A stretch of 27,201 bases of DNA, taken from positions 1 to 27,201 of the forward strand of contig JBDROB010000007.1 in the NCBI GenBank assembly GCA_043810355.1, written 5' to 3'. The notes under the pieces were generated by a model, which was given only the letters and a program-made list of their open reading frames with translations, searched no databases and had not been told where the DNA came from. Numbering within the stretch: position 1 is the first letter of the stretch; each line of letters opens with the position of its first letter. Of the stretch, positions 7,690 through 14,289 are shown in pieces. The position numbers and the translations under genes are program-made. This DNA comes from JAZDHV01 sp043810355 (GTDB lineage Archaea > Nanobdellota > Nanobdellia > Woesearchaeales > JAGVYU01).

Positions 7690-8619
7690 TTATTCTCTAT
7701 ACCCAACTAGTTTTGTTAATTCATCTGTTGGAGCCATCACAATTTTTATATCTGCTTTATAAGCTAAAATCCCTTTTGAATCACCTGCAAGAACGACTGC
7801 ATTATATATAGGAAATCTTAGATTTGGTTTAGTAAAATAAGCTACTCTTATAACAATATCAGAACCATATCCAATATTCTGAAAACCTTTAAATAATTCA
7901 AAATTAAGACTACGAATAACTGGTGTATTATCCACCTCACCTACAATATCATGATGATGCTCAACATTATTATAATAAAATGATATTAAAGGAGATGTGA
8001 TCAAACCAATAAGATGAAAAGGATGAGGGGATGGATTATCACTTGATTTTGGAGGCTGATCTTGATAAAAATGGAGGGAGTCTGGTATTACTGCGTAACG
8101 AAATAGTTTTCCTTCTTCTTTATCAATTTGAGTATTATGGTTGTTTTCAGCACTTGGAATCACTCCAATAGGCAGAGGTCTAGAAGAATAGACAAATTCA
8201 GCCCTGTCCACACTTATTGAATCACTACTTTTTTTTCTTAATCTTCCTTTAATTGAGAATTGCCCATTTCTTGGCTGATCTTGGAATTGCAATATTCCTT
8301 CTAAGTCATCCCCTAATAAAGTAAAATCCTTGAAATCCATAGAAACTCTTGCAAGTTTTAAGTTTTCATAGTTATAACCAAGACCATCATACATCTTAAC
8401 AAGAGTATCAATACCATCAAAAAGAGTAGCACCAATCTTAAATCCTAGTGAAACAGGCTTATCAACCTTCTTAGGATCATGAATCCAATTTGTATCGTTA
8501 AGAGCTCTTGCAACCCTAACAATATCAACAAAGCATTCAGTTTTTCTGATAAAACAAGGCATTAAGAACAGAGGTATTTGCCCAGGTATTATAGTTCCCT
8601 GCGGGCTTAAAGGTACCAT
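7690..8619 (-). CDS. Probable double-hotdog protein with MaoC-like dyad motif
   Basis: A 309-residue soluble protein. By pattern it reads as two hotdog-like halves. The first (about 28-143) contains ARALNDTNWIHD, matching the core D-x-N-x-I-H of (R)-specific enoyl hydratase/MaoC proteins with D42 and H47 as the possible catalytic pair, then a strand-rich segment with F-K-D-F-x-x-L-G-D-D. The second (about 200-300) has LNFELFKGFQNIGYGSDI and VVLAGDSKGILAYKADI, like the later strands of the same fold. MaoC proteins hydrate enoyl-thioesters, which would be unusual if this lineage lacks fatty-acid metabolism; a binding-only role is possible. The start at 8619 has a TATA box at 8641-8648. The fold call needs a structure prediction. 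Confidence 0.55.
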   Translation of the reverse strand: MVPLSPQGTIIPGQIPLFLMPCFIRKTECFVDIVRVARALNDTNWIHDPKKVDKPVSLGFKIGATLFDGIDTLVKMYDGLGYNYENLKLARVSMDFKDFTLLGDDLEGILQFQDQPRNGQFSIKGRLRKKSSDSISVDRAEFVYSSRPLPIGVIPSAENNHNTQIDKEEGKLFRYAVIPDSLHFYQDQPPKSSDNPSPHPFHLIGLITSPLISFYYNNVEHHHDIVGEVDNTPVIRSLNFELFKGFQNIGYGSDIVIRVAYFTKPNLRFPIYNAVVLAGDSKGILAYKADIKIVMAPTDELTKLVGYRE

Positions 8620-8747
8620 ATATGGGGAAATCTAGGTTCATTTTTAAATTTATTGGAAACCTTAATTATAAAAAAATAATCACTAAAAAAATAACAACAA
8701 TAACAATTTTCAACAAGTTTTTATACTAATTCTCCTTTTTTGAGACT
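8620..8747. promoter_or_regulatory. Divergent promoters of the hotdog and cytidylate kinase genes
   Basis: The minus-strand box TTTAAAAA (8648-8641) and the plus-strand box TTTTTATA (8718-8725) each lie 22-30 bases before a start codon. The stretch between them is A-rich with no further recognisable element. Confidence 0.5.
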
Positions 8748-9308
8748 ATGATAATATCAATAAATGGAGATCCAGGAAGTGGGAAGAGCACTGTTGCTGA
8801 TATACTTGCAAACAGATTCCACTTAAAAAACATATATATAGGCCAAATAATGAGAGATCTTGCAAAAAAGAAAGGGATAACACTTGAAGAACTTGGCAAG
8901 GTCTGTGAAAAGGATCCAAAAATAGACAATGAGACTGACAAATATATTGAAGATCTAGGAAAGGAAAAAGATGATTTCATAATACAAAGCAGGACAGCAT
9001 ATCATTTTATACCAAAATCAATAAAGATATTTCTTGAAGTAGAACCACAAGAAGGAGCCAGAAGGATTTTTCAAGACCTAAAAAGTGAAAGAGGAAAGAA
9101 CAGAAATGAAGGAAAGAAATTGAATACAATAAAGGATGTTGAGAAAAGCATCCAGGAAAGGATGAAAAGTGAAAAAAAGAGGTTTAAAGAATACCATAGT
9201 ATTGATCATCATGACAGGAACAATTTTGACATTGTGATAGACACTACAAACACACCTGCTGAGGAAGTTGCTGAGAGAATCATTGAGTTTGTTGAGAAAC
9301 GAAAGTGA
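8748..9308 (+). CDS. cmk: Cytidylate kinase, archaeal type
   Basis: A 186-residue P-loop nucleoside monophosphate kinase that phosphorylates CMP/dCMP with ATP. The Walker A motif GDPGSGKST is at 7-15 next to the first strand MIISING. IYIGQIMRDLAKKKG forms the NMP-binding entry, and the LID region is rich in Arg/Lys. Length and motifs fit the archaeal Cmk group rather than bacterial Cmk, though a shikimate/adenylate-kinase-like relative cannot be fully excluded. A TATA box at 8718-8725 (23-30 bases upstream) suggests a leaderless mRNA. The last 29 bases overlap the convergent small gene at 9280. Confidence 0.85.
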   Translation: MIISINGDPGSGKSTVADILANRFHLKNIYIGQIMRDLAKKKGITLEELGKVCEKDPKIDNETDKYIEDLGKEKDDFIIQSRTAYHFIPKSIKIFLEVEPQEGARRIFQDLKSERGKNRNEGKKLNTIKDVEKSIQERMKSEKKRFKEYHSIDHHDRNNFDIVIDTTNTPAEEVAERIIEFVEKRK

Positions 9309-9594
9309 AAGTTCTATATCCTGTATCATATTCCCATTTTCTCTCAATATCAGCTACTTTCTGGGCAACATCAGAATCTACATTTGACAGATCACTATTC
9401 CCAAAAGTCCTTTGAAGCTCATCATCAAGATTCAGGAAATTGTCATTTGTCCTTCTATATAAACTATTATCCATAAAAAGAGTATGTCTATCTGTTCCAT
9501 CCCTATATTTATTGAATGGATGGGTAAAACTAAGCCTAAGCACAAGAGAGGCATGATATTCCCTCTGCTCCCTTGATTTTTTGCCCTTACTCAT
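9280..9594 (-). CDS. Small hypothetical protein
   Basis: A 104-residue hydrophilic protein, not recognised. It has a basic N-terminus (MSKGKKSREQREYHASLVL), an Arg/aromatic-rich middle (NKYRDGTDRHTLFMDNSLYRR) and an acidic helical part (DSDVAQKVADIERKWEYDTG). The reading frame is open further upstream, but longer forms would run into the FKBP gene. The ATG at 9594 has a TATA box at 9618-9625 (24-31 bases upstream), the spacing seen for other genes here; an ATG at 9636 lacks a box at that distance. The 3' end overlaps cytidylate kinase by 29 bases on the other strand. Nucleic-acid binding is conceivable from charge only. Confidence 0.6.
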   Translation of the reverse strand: MSKGKKSREQREYHASLVLRLSFTHPFNKYRDGTDRHTLFMDNSLYRRTNDNFLNLDDELQRTFGNSDLSNVDSDVAQKVADIERKWEYDTGYRTFTFVSQQTQ

Positions 9595-9679
9595 AATCTT
9601 ATTGGAATTTTCAGCAATTTTATAATATTTTTGCATAATTTCCAAAATATTTATAAAACAATCAAGAATAATTAACAGA

Positions 9680-10444
9680 ATGGCAAAAATAAAGAAAAAA
9701 GATTTTATTGAGATTGAATATCTAGGCAAGACAAAAGATGGTGGAACTATTTTTGACACCACAAATGAAAAGATAGCAAAAGAACAAGAAATATATAATC
9801 CTAGCATGAATTATGGCCCAGTCATCATATGTGTCGGAGAGAGCCATGTTATAGAAGGATTAGACAAATTCTTTATTGACAAAGAACCGGGAGAATTTGA
9901 TGTTGAGATCAAACCTGAAGAGGGGTTTGGAAAGAAAAATCCTAAATTGATAAGACTGATGCCAACAAGCATTTTCACAAAACAAAAAATAACACCAATG
10001 CCTGGCCTTCAAGTCACACTAAATGAAGCAGTAGGCACTATAAGAAGCGCTTCAGGCGGAAGAACACTTGTTGACTTTAATCACCCATTATCAGGAAAAG
10101 AGCTTAATTATCATCTAAAAATTATAAGAATACTTGAGAAGGACAATGAGAAGCTTGAGTCATTGATGAAACTTCAGTTTGGATCAAAAAACCTAGAAGT
10201 GGAATTCAAAGAAGGAAAAGCAACAATAACAGTCCAAATTGAAGTACCAGATGAACAAAAAGACATTCTGAAAAAGAAAGTCAAAGAATTAATTCCAGGA
10301 ATCAATAATATTGAGTTTAAAAGAAAAGATTTCAAGAAAGAGAGAGAAGAAAATAAAAAAAAGAAAGAAAATCAAGATAAAAAGGAGAAAGAAGAGAAAA
10401 AAGAAAAAGAAGGAATCAAAGATATAAAAGCAGAAAAATCATAG
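9680..10444 (+). CDS. FKBP-type peptidyl-prolyl isomerase, long archaeal form
   Basis: A 254-residue prolyl isomerase/chaperone of the SlyD-like archaeal FKBP26 type. The FKBP core is split by an insert-in-flap: IEIEYLGKTKDGGTIFDTT, then CVGESHVIEGLDKFFI, an insert with PEEGFGKKNP and GLQVTLN, then VDFNHPLSGKELNYHLKI closing the core near residue 150. A C-terminal domain (about 160-215) is typical of the long archaeal group. The last ~40 residues are an almost pure Lys/Glu tail. A TATA box at 9650-9657, 23-30 bases before the ATG, predicts a leaderless mRNA. It stands alone, followed by a long non-coding stretch before ftsZ. Confidence 0.93.
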   Translation: MAKIKKKDFIEIEYLGKTKDGGTIFDTTNEKIAKEQEIYNPSMNYGPVIICVGESHVIEGLDKFFIDKEPGEFDVEIKPEEGFGKKNPKLIRLMPTSIFTKQKITPMPGLQVTLNEAVGTIRSASGGRTLVDFNHPLSGKELNYHLKIIRILEKDNEKLESLMKLQFGSKNLEVEFKEGKATITVQIEVPDEQKDILKKKVKELIPGINNIEFKRKDFKKEREENKKKKENQDKKEKEEKKEKEGIKDIKAEKS

Positions 10445-10547
10445 GTTCTGATAAGACTATTAGGAAATAAAACTATAAAATAATATTTCTAAAGTATCTA
10501 TTATAATGTGAGAAGGTTTAAATATGAGCATTTATTTGATTCTAAAG

Positions 10548-10700
10548 AACCACTAGTTAGAGATTGGTGGGATTTATTAATAGGATAACCATTATATCAT
10601 ATTACTGGTGGCTCTTAGTGATCAGGAATTTTTCACTCCTGAAATATAAAGCAATCTAAGATTGCCACTAGTCCGAGACTGCGGAAAATTCCTGACATAT
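10548..10700 (+). ncRNA. Candidate structured RNA upstream of ftsZ
   Basis: This fills most of the 316-base gap 10445-10760. A TATA box TTTAAATA at 10517-10524 predicts a start near 10548, and ftsZ has its own box at 10731, so this looks like a separate transcript. The strongest helix pairs ACTGGTGGC plus TCTTAG (10604-10618) with CTAAGA plus GCCACTAGT (10656-10672) around a 2-base bulge, 15 bp in all, and encloses TCAGGA/TCCTGA (10622-10627 with 10637-10642). Competing helices exist: CCACTAGT (10550-10557) also pairs with 10604-10611, TCAGGAATTTT (10622-10632) pairs with AAAATTCCTGA (10685-10695), and GCAATCT pairs with AGATTGC inside 10651-10665. An ACA at 10695-10697 abuts the last helix, but the pocket would be too large for a normal H/ACA RNA. 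No RNase P, SRP, 5S or tRNA signature is present. Confidence 0.4.
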
Positions 10701-10730
10701 TAAGTTAAATATAGTCCTGAGTGGCCTAAT

Positions 10731-10738
10731 TTTATAAA
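10731..10738 (+). promoter_or_regulatory. ftsZ TATA box
   Basis: TTTATAAA lies 23-30 bases before the GTG start of ftsZ, the distance expected for a transcript starting at or next to the start codon. Confidence 0.55.
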
Positions 10739-10760
10739 AAATACAAAAACAGGTGTAAAA

Positions 10761-12095
10761 GTGGATGAATTTACAATAGATGTTCCTGATGATTCTCAAT
10801 ACCAACAGAAAAAGAAAGAAGAAGAAAACAGGAAAACTGATTCTGAATACAATGATGAACAGGATAATTATGATTACAGTCCAGAACCAAAACCATTTGA
10901 GCCACTGAAAAATCAATATGCACAAGAATCAAACCAAATGCGATATAGCAAACCAATTGCTCGAAGGGAAGATGAATTTAAACCAGAACCTGACATAAAA
11001 TTTAACAATAGACCTGAGCAAAGAACTGAAAAAAAACCAAGAGAAAGAACTGATACTGATGAAGAGCTTGAAGAATATCTGGCATTGCAAAGAGCAACAA
11101 TAAAAGTTGTAGGAACAGGAGGAGGCGGAAATAATACAATTGACAGGATCAAAGATGTTGGGATAGCTGGAGTCGAAGCAATTGCAATAAATACAGATGC
11201 ACAAGACCTTCTTTTTACAAATGCTGACAAAAAGATACTTATTGGAAAAGAAGTTACAAGAGGGCTTGGAGCTGGATCAAACCCAAAAATAGGTGAGGAA
11301 GCAGCCAAAGAGAATGAACATGAGATCAAGCGAGTACTGACTGGTGCAGACATGGTGTTCATAACCTGTGGACTTGGAGGAGGCACTGGAACAGGGTCAG
11401 CTCCAGTAATTGCAGAGATAGGGAAAAAATTAGGTGCCTTAACAGTAGGAGTTGTCACACTTCCCTTCACAATGGAAGGCAACAGAAGATACCAAAATGC
11501 AATAATAGGACTAGAAAAGCTCGAGACAATACTAGACACATTGATTGTGATCCCAAATGACAAACTTCTTGAATTAGCACCAGACCTGCCAATAAACACT
11601 GCATTCAAGGTTGCTGATGAGATATTGACAAACGCTGTCAAAGGAATAGCAGAACTAGTGACAAAAGCTGGATTAGTCAATCTGGACTTTGCAGACATAA
11701 GAGCAGTCATGGGTGATGGAGGAGTAGCCCTTATCGGAGTGGGTGAGTCAGATTCTGAGAATAGGGCAGTTGAAGCTGTTGAAAAAGCATTAAACAACCC
11801 TCTTCTTGATGCAGACATATCAGGAGCAACCGGAGCATTAATTAATGTTGCAGGAGGATCAGATATGACCCTAGATGAGGCAAGAAGGGTTGTTGAGACT
11901 GTATCTGAAAGACTAAATAATGATGCAACAATAATTTGGGGAGCTCAGATCTATGAAGACCTTCAGAACACAATAAGGACAATGCTGATAATAACTGGAG
12001 TTCAAAGTAGTCAGATATTTGGAAAGACAAGGACAACTATGGGAAAACAGAAAGAGAACATAGAGAATGAGCTTGGGATACAGTTTATTGATTAG
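10761..12095 (+). CDS. ftsZ: Cell division protein FtsZ
   Basis: A 444-residue tubulin-like GTPase that builds the division ring. The GTP-binding core begins about residue 111 (ATIKVVGTGGGGNN), with the tubulin signature GLGGGTGTGSAP, and the T7 catalytic loop NLDFADIRAVM. The first ~110 residues are an unusual disordered extension rich in Lys, Glu, Gln and Pro. The C-terminus ends NELGIQFID, resembling the conserved C-terminal peptide that docks membrane anchors. The GTG start is supported by an AGGTG at 10751-10755 and a TATA box at 10731-10738. It precedes secE and spt5, the conserved archaeal order. Candidate structured RNAs lie on both sides. Confidence 0.96.
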   Translation: MDEFTIDVPDDSQYQQKKKEEENRKTDSEYNDEQDNYDYSPEPKPFEPLKNQYAQESNQMRYSKPIARREDEFKPEPDIKFNNRPEQRTEKKPRERTDTDEELEEYLALQRATIKVVGTGGGGNNTIDRIKDVGIAGVEAIAINTDAQDLLFTNADKKILIGKEVTRGLGAGSNPKIGEEAAKENEHEIKRVLTGADMVFITCGLGGGTGTGSAPVIAEIGKKLGALTVGVVTLPFTMEGNRRYQNAIIGLEKLETILDTLIVIPNDKLLELAPDLPINTAFKVADEILTNAVKGIAELVTKAGLVNLDFADIRAVMGDGGVALIGVGESDSENRAVEAVEKALNNPLLDADISGATGALINVAGGSDMTLDEARRVVETVSERLNNDATIIWGAQIYEDLQNTIRTMLIITGVQSSQIFGKTRTTMGKQKENIENELGIQFID

Positions 12096-12128
12096 GATTT
12101 CTATTATTATTAAAAAATAATTAGTATG

Positions 12129-12252
12129 GTGAAAAAGTCTCATTCTTAACAGTCGTATCCAATGAGCTTCGCTCTTGAAACGACTGCATACCTGGTTGTC
12201 TTTCGATGAATATTAGGTACTCATTGGCCCTAAAGGGCGGCGGCTTTTTCAC
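12129..12252 (+). ncRNA. Candidate compact pseudoknotted RNA between ftsZ and secE
   Basis: A 124-base element whose ends pair: GTGAAAAAGTC (12129-12139) with GGCTTTTTCAC (12242-12252), 11 bp with one G-U. Inside are CAGTCGT/ACGACTG (12150-12156 with 12180-12186), GAGC/GCTC around TTC (12164-12174), TACCT/AGGTA (12189-12193 with 12215-12219) and GCCC/GGGC around TAAA (12227-12238). CCAATGAG (12159-12166), in the loop of the second helix, is an exact partner of CTCATTGG (12220-12227), giving an 8-bp pseudoknot. A U-rich hairpin follows at 12260-12276. The promoter is uncertain (an AT-rich stretch about 12108-12118), so it may be processed from the ftsZ transcript. I could not match it to a known RNA family. 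Confidence 0.45.
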
Positions 12253-12259
12253 AACCTAA

Positions 12260-12276
12260 AAAAATCAGAGATTTTT
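12260..12276 (+). terminator. Terminator-like hairpin
   Basis: AAAAATC (12260-12266) and GATTTTT (12270-12276) are exact reverse complements around AGA. The T run sits in the 3' arm. It lies just after the structured element and before the secE promoter, a fitting place to end an upstream transcript. Confidence 0.4.
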
Positions 12277-12282
12277 GAGCTA

Positions 12283-12320
12283 TTTGAAAATTGTTATACA
12301 ATTTTCAAAAGTTTTATAAA
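12283..12320 (+). promoter_or_regulatory. secE promoter with adjoining 12-bp palindrome
   Basis: TTTGAAAATTGT (12283-12294) and ACAATTTTCAAA (12298-12309) are perfect reverse complements around TAT. The TATA box TTTATAAA follows at 12313-12320, so the right arm reaches the TFB-recognition position. It could be an operator or activator site; the regulator is unknown. The predicted transcript start near 12345 leaves a leader of about 26 bases. Confidence 0.5.
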
Positions 12321-12370
12321 CCATTTCTAATTTTCATATGTATTACTAATAATAACCTAGCGTAAGCGGG

Positions 12371-12589
12371 ATGACAATCAAAATGGAAGAAACAAATCAA
12401 AAACCTTCTTTGTGGTTTAAATTGAAAAGATTTATCATAGAATGCAAGAGAGTTCTTAAGATCACAAAGAAACCTGACAAGATAGAATTCAAGACTATAG
12501 TAAAAGTAACTGGAGCAGGAATCCTGATAATTGGAGCAATGGGATTTGTAATCTATTTAATCAATCAGCTAATAAGAGGAGGGATATAA
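12371..12589 (+). CDS. secE: Preprotein translocase subunit SecE (Sec61 gamma)
   Basis: A 72-residue single-span membrane protein. The amphipathic helix (SLWFKLKRFIIECKRVLKITKKP) and the linker before the C-terminal span (TIVKVTGAGILIIGAMGFVIYLINQLI) match archaeal SecE, which clamps the SecY channel. Length is typical. An ATG at 12383, with GGATGA before it, is a possible alternative start that would remove four residues. It is the first gene of the secE-spt5 pair; a palindrome and TATA box lie upstream, and the spt5 ribosome-binding site lies inside its 3' end. Confidence 0.92.
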   Translation: MTIKMEETNQKPSLWFKLKRFIIECKRVLKITKKPDKIEFKTIVKVTGAGILIIGAMGFVIYLINQLIRGGI

Positions 12590-12594
12590 TCAAT

Positions 12595-13293
12595 ATGGCA
12601 GATGAAGAAATAAAAAAGGAAGTTGAAGAAGAAGAAAATATTGAAGAAACCCAAGCTGATGAAGAAGAAATCCCAGAAGAAGAACCAGCAGAAGAAACTG
12701 AGAAAGTAAAATCAAAACCAGTGAAGGAAAAAAAGAAAAAAGAAAAAGATACTGGCTCTGATATTGGAGACGGCAAAGCACACTTATATGCATTAAGGAC
12801 AACTGCAAACAGAGAAGACCAGGTCATGGATTTTATCACAAGCAATGCAGTCAAGAAAAAACTTGAAGTACTCTCTGTAATCAGAGCACATGGGATGAGA
12901 GGATACATATTTGTAGAAGCAATGACAAGGACAGATGCAGAGCAAGCAGCATACAATGTCCCTTATGCAAGAGGGATCCTTCCAAATGAGATAAGATTTG
13001 AAGAGATTGACCACACACTTGAACAGGTCAAAAAAGACGTAAATATACAAAAGAATGATATAGTTGAGATTATATCAGGACCATTCAAGAGAGAGAAGGC
13101 AAAAGTCACAAGAATAGACAAGACAAAAGAAGATGTAGTAGTTGAGCTATTAGAAGCAGCAGTACCAATCCCAATAACAGTAAAACTAGATGCTGTAAAA
13201 GTAATCAGAAGGGACACAGCAGATGAGGATGATGAAGGAAAGAAAGGAGAAGAAAGTGAGGATGCAATATCAGAGTTTATGTCAAAGGAATGA
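12595..13293 (+). CDS. spt5: Transcription elongation factor Spt5 (NusG-like)
   Basis: A 232-residue protein. After ~60 residues of Glu/Lys-rich low-complexity sequence comes the NGN domain (about 61-150: HLYALRTTANREDQVMDFI; RGYIFVEAMTR; the VPYARGILP segment). The KOW domain follows (VNIQKNDIVEIISGPFKREKAKV), then a short acidic tail. With Spt4, encoded at 18411, it clamps RNA polymerase over the DNA channel and increases processivity. The acidic N-terminal extension is longer than in most archaeal Spt5. GAGGAGGG at 12577-12584, inside secE, is its ribosome-binding site, so secE and spt5 are co-transcribed. Confidence 0.93.
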   Translation: MADEEIKKEVEEEENIEETQADEEEIPEEEPAEETEKVKSKPVKEKKKKEKDTGSDIGDGKAHLYALRTTANREDQVMDFITSNAVKKKLEVLSVIRAHGMRGYIFVEAMTRTDAEQAAYNVPYARGILPNEIRFEEIDHTLEQVKKDVNIQKNDIVEIISGPFKREKAKVTRIDKTKEDVVVELLEAAVPIPITVKLDAVKVIRRDTADEDDEGKKGEESEDAISEFMSKE

Positions 13294-13369
13294 TAATTTC
13301 TGACATTTTACTTTTTATACATAAAGCATGCCCTAAATGATTTTTAGATTAAGGTTAAAAACCGTAATG

Positions 13370-13399
13370 TTTATAAATCAAATTTTAACTCTTTATATT
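13370..13399 (+). promoter_or_regulatory. Promoter(s) of the L11 gene
   Basis: Two boxes are visible, TTTATAAA (13370-13377) and TTTATATT (13392-13399). Either gives a short leader before the ATG at 13436. The 142-base gap after spt5 holds nothing else clear. Confidence 0.4.
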
Positions 13400-13435
13400 A
13401 AACAATAATTATTAGACAATAATCAAAATTTGAAA

Positions 13436-14203
13436 ATGGCAACTAAAACAGTTGAAGCATTGATTGAAGGGGGGAAAGCATCAGCTGCGCCTCCATTAGG
13501 ACCTGCCTTAGGACCATTAGGAGTCAATATAGGAGAGGTCATAAAAACAATCAACCAAAAGACAGCATCATTCCAAGGCATGCAAGTTCCTGTCAAAGTC
13601 AAGGTTGACACAGATTCAAAAGAATTCACCATAGAAGTTGGGACCCCGCCTGCGAGCGCGCTTATAAAGAAAGAGGCAAGAATAGAGAAAGGATCAGGAA
13701 ATCCTCTATCAGATAAGGTAGCAGACTTAAGGATTGAAAATATTATCAAGATATCAAAGATGAAAGAAGACAGTCTAGGCGGAAAAACATTAAAACAGAA
13801 AGTAAAAGAGATAATAGGCACATGCAACTCAATGGGAGTCATGGTCGAGGGAGTCTCTGGAAAAGAGGCAATACAATTAGTGAATGAAGGCAAATTTGAC
13901 AAAGAAATTGCTGAAGAAAAAACAGAATTATCAGCTGCTGAACAAAAAGAAATGGAAGAAGAGAAGAAACAATTGCAAAAAGAGATAGAAGAAAGAAGAG
14001 CAGAGTTTGAGGCATTAGCAAAGAAGATAATAGGAGAGATGAAAGGAAAAGAAAGAGGGGCAATAAAAGCAAAGATGATAGAAGCAGAGATTCCAGATGA
14101 GATGATCAAAGAATTGCTACCTATAGAAGCAGCAGCAGGAGCAGGTGAAAAGCCAGCTGCTGGTGGAGAAAAACCTGCTGAATCCCAAAAAGAAAAAAAA
14201 TAG
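13436..14203 (+). CDS. rpl11: 50S ribosomal protein L11 with long charged tail
   Basis: A 255-residue protein. The first ~155 residues are a full L11: VEALIEGGKASAAPPLGPALGPLGVNIGEV at the N-terminus, then the RNA-binding C-domain ending with GTCNSMGVMVEG. It sits at the base of the ribosomal stalk on the GTPase-associated 23S rRNA region. About 100 further residues form a Glu/Lys/Ala-rich helical tail (AEQKEMEEEKKQLQKEIEERR) ending in a PAAGGEKPA stretch, well beyond the usual length. The ATG at 13436 starts at MATKTVEAL; a TTG two codons earlier is less likely. It begins the L11-L1-L10-L12 group. Confidence 0.95.
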   Translation: MATKTVEALIEGGKASAAPPLGPALGPLGVNIGEVIKTINQKTASFQGMQVPVKVKVDTDSKEFTIEVGTPPASALIKKEARIEKGSGNPLSDKVADLRIENIIKISKMKEDSLGGKTLKQKVKEIIGTCNSMGVMVEGVSGKEAIQLVNEGKFDKEIAEEKTELSAAEQKEMEEEKKQLQKEIEERRAEFEALAKKIIGEMKGKERGAIKAKMIEAEIPDEMIKELLPIEAAAGAGEKPAAGGEKPAESQKEKK

Positions 14204-14223
14204 CATTATAAAAAACAACAAGA

Positions 14224-14289
14224 TTTATAAATGCATAATAATTAACAGACAATATAAACCCGTATACTATCTATATGATAGGAGGGAAG
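14224..14289 (+). promoter_or_regulatory. L1 promoter and leader
   Basis: A TATA box TTTATAAA at 14224-14231 predicts a leader of about 35 bases ending in AGGAGG (14280-14285) four bases before the ATG at 14290. That ribosome-binding site selects this start over the upstream ATG at 14275. Confidence 0.5.

Noticed and set aside
10622..10700. H/ACA guide RNA reading of the region before ftsZ
   Set aside because: A 10-bp lower stem followed directly by ACA fits at first sight, but the pocket strands would be about 18 bases each with only a short apical hairpin, which is not canonical geometry.
10445..10760. tRNA, RNase P RNA, SRP RNA or 5S rRNA in the gap before ftsZ
   Set aside because: No TTCGA-type T loop, no GGAAGGGAGCAGC-like SRP helix 8, no RNase P conserved regions and no 5S loop sequences were found. 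The region is kept only as an unassigned structured RNA.
10913..11818. Long open frame of about 300 codons on the minus strand inside ftsZ
   Set aside because: It lies wholly within the clear FtsZ coding region, is Ser/Pro-rich low-complexity in a way typical of antisense frames, and has no promoter or ribosome-binding site.
13423..14109. Open frame of about 228 codons antisense to the L11 gene
   Set aside because: It mirrors the Lys/Glu-rich coding of L11, giving Ser/Phe/Ile-rich nonsense. No family features.
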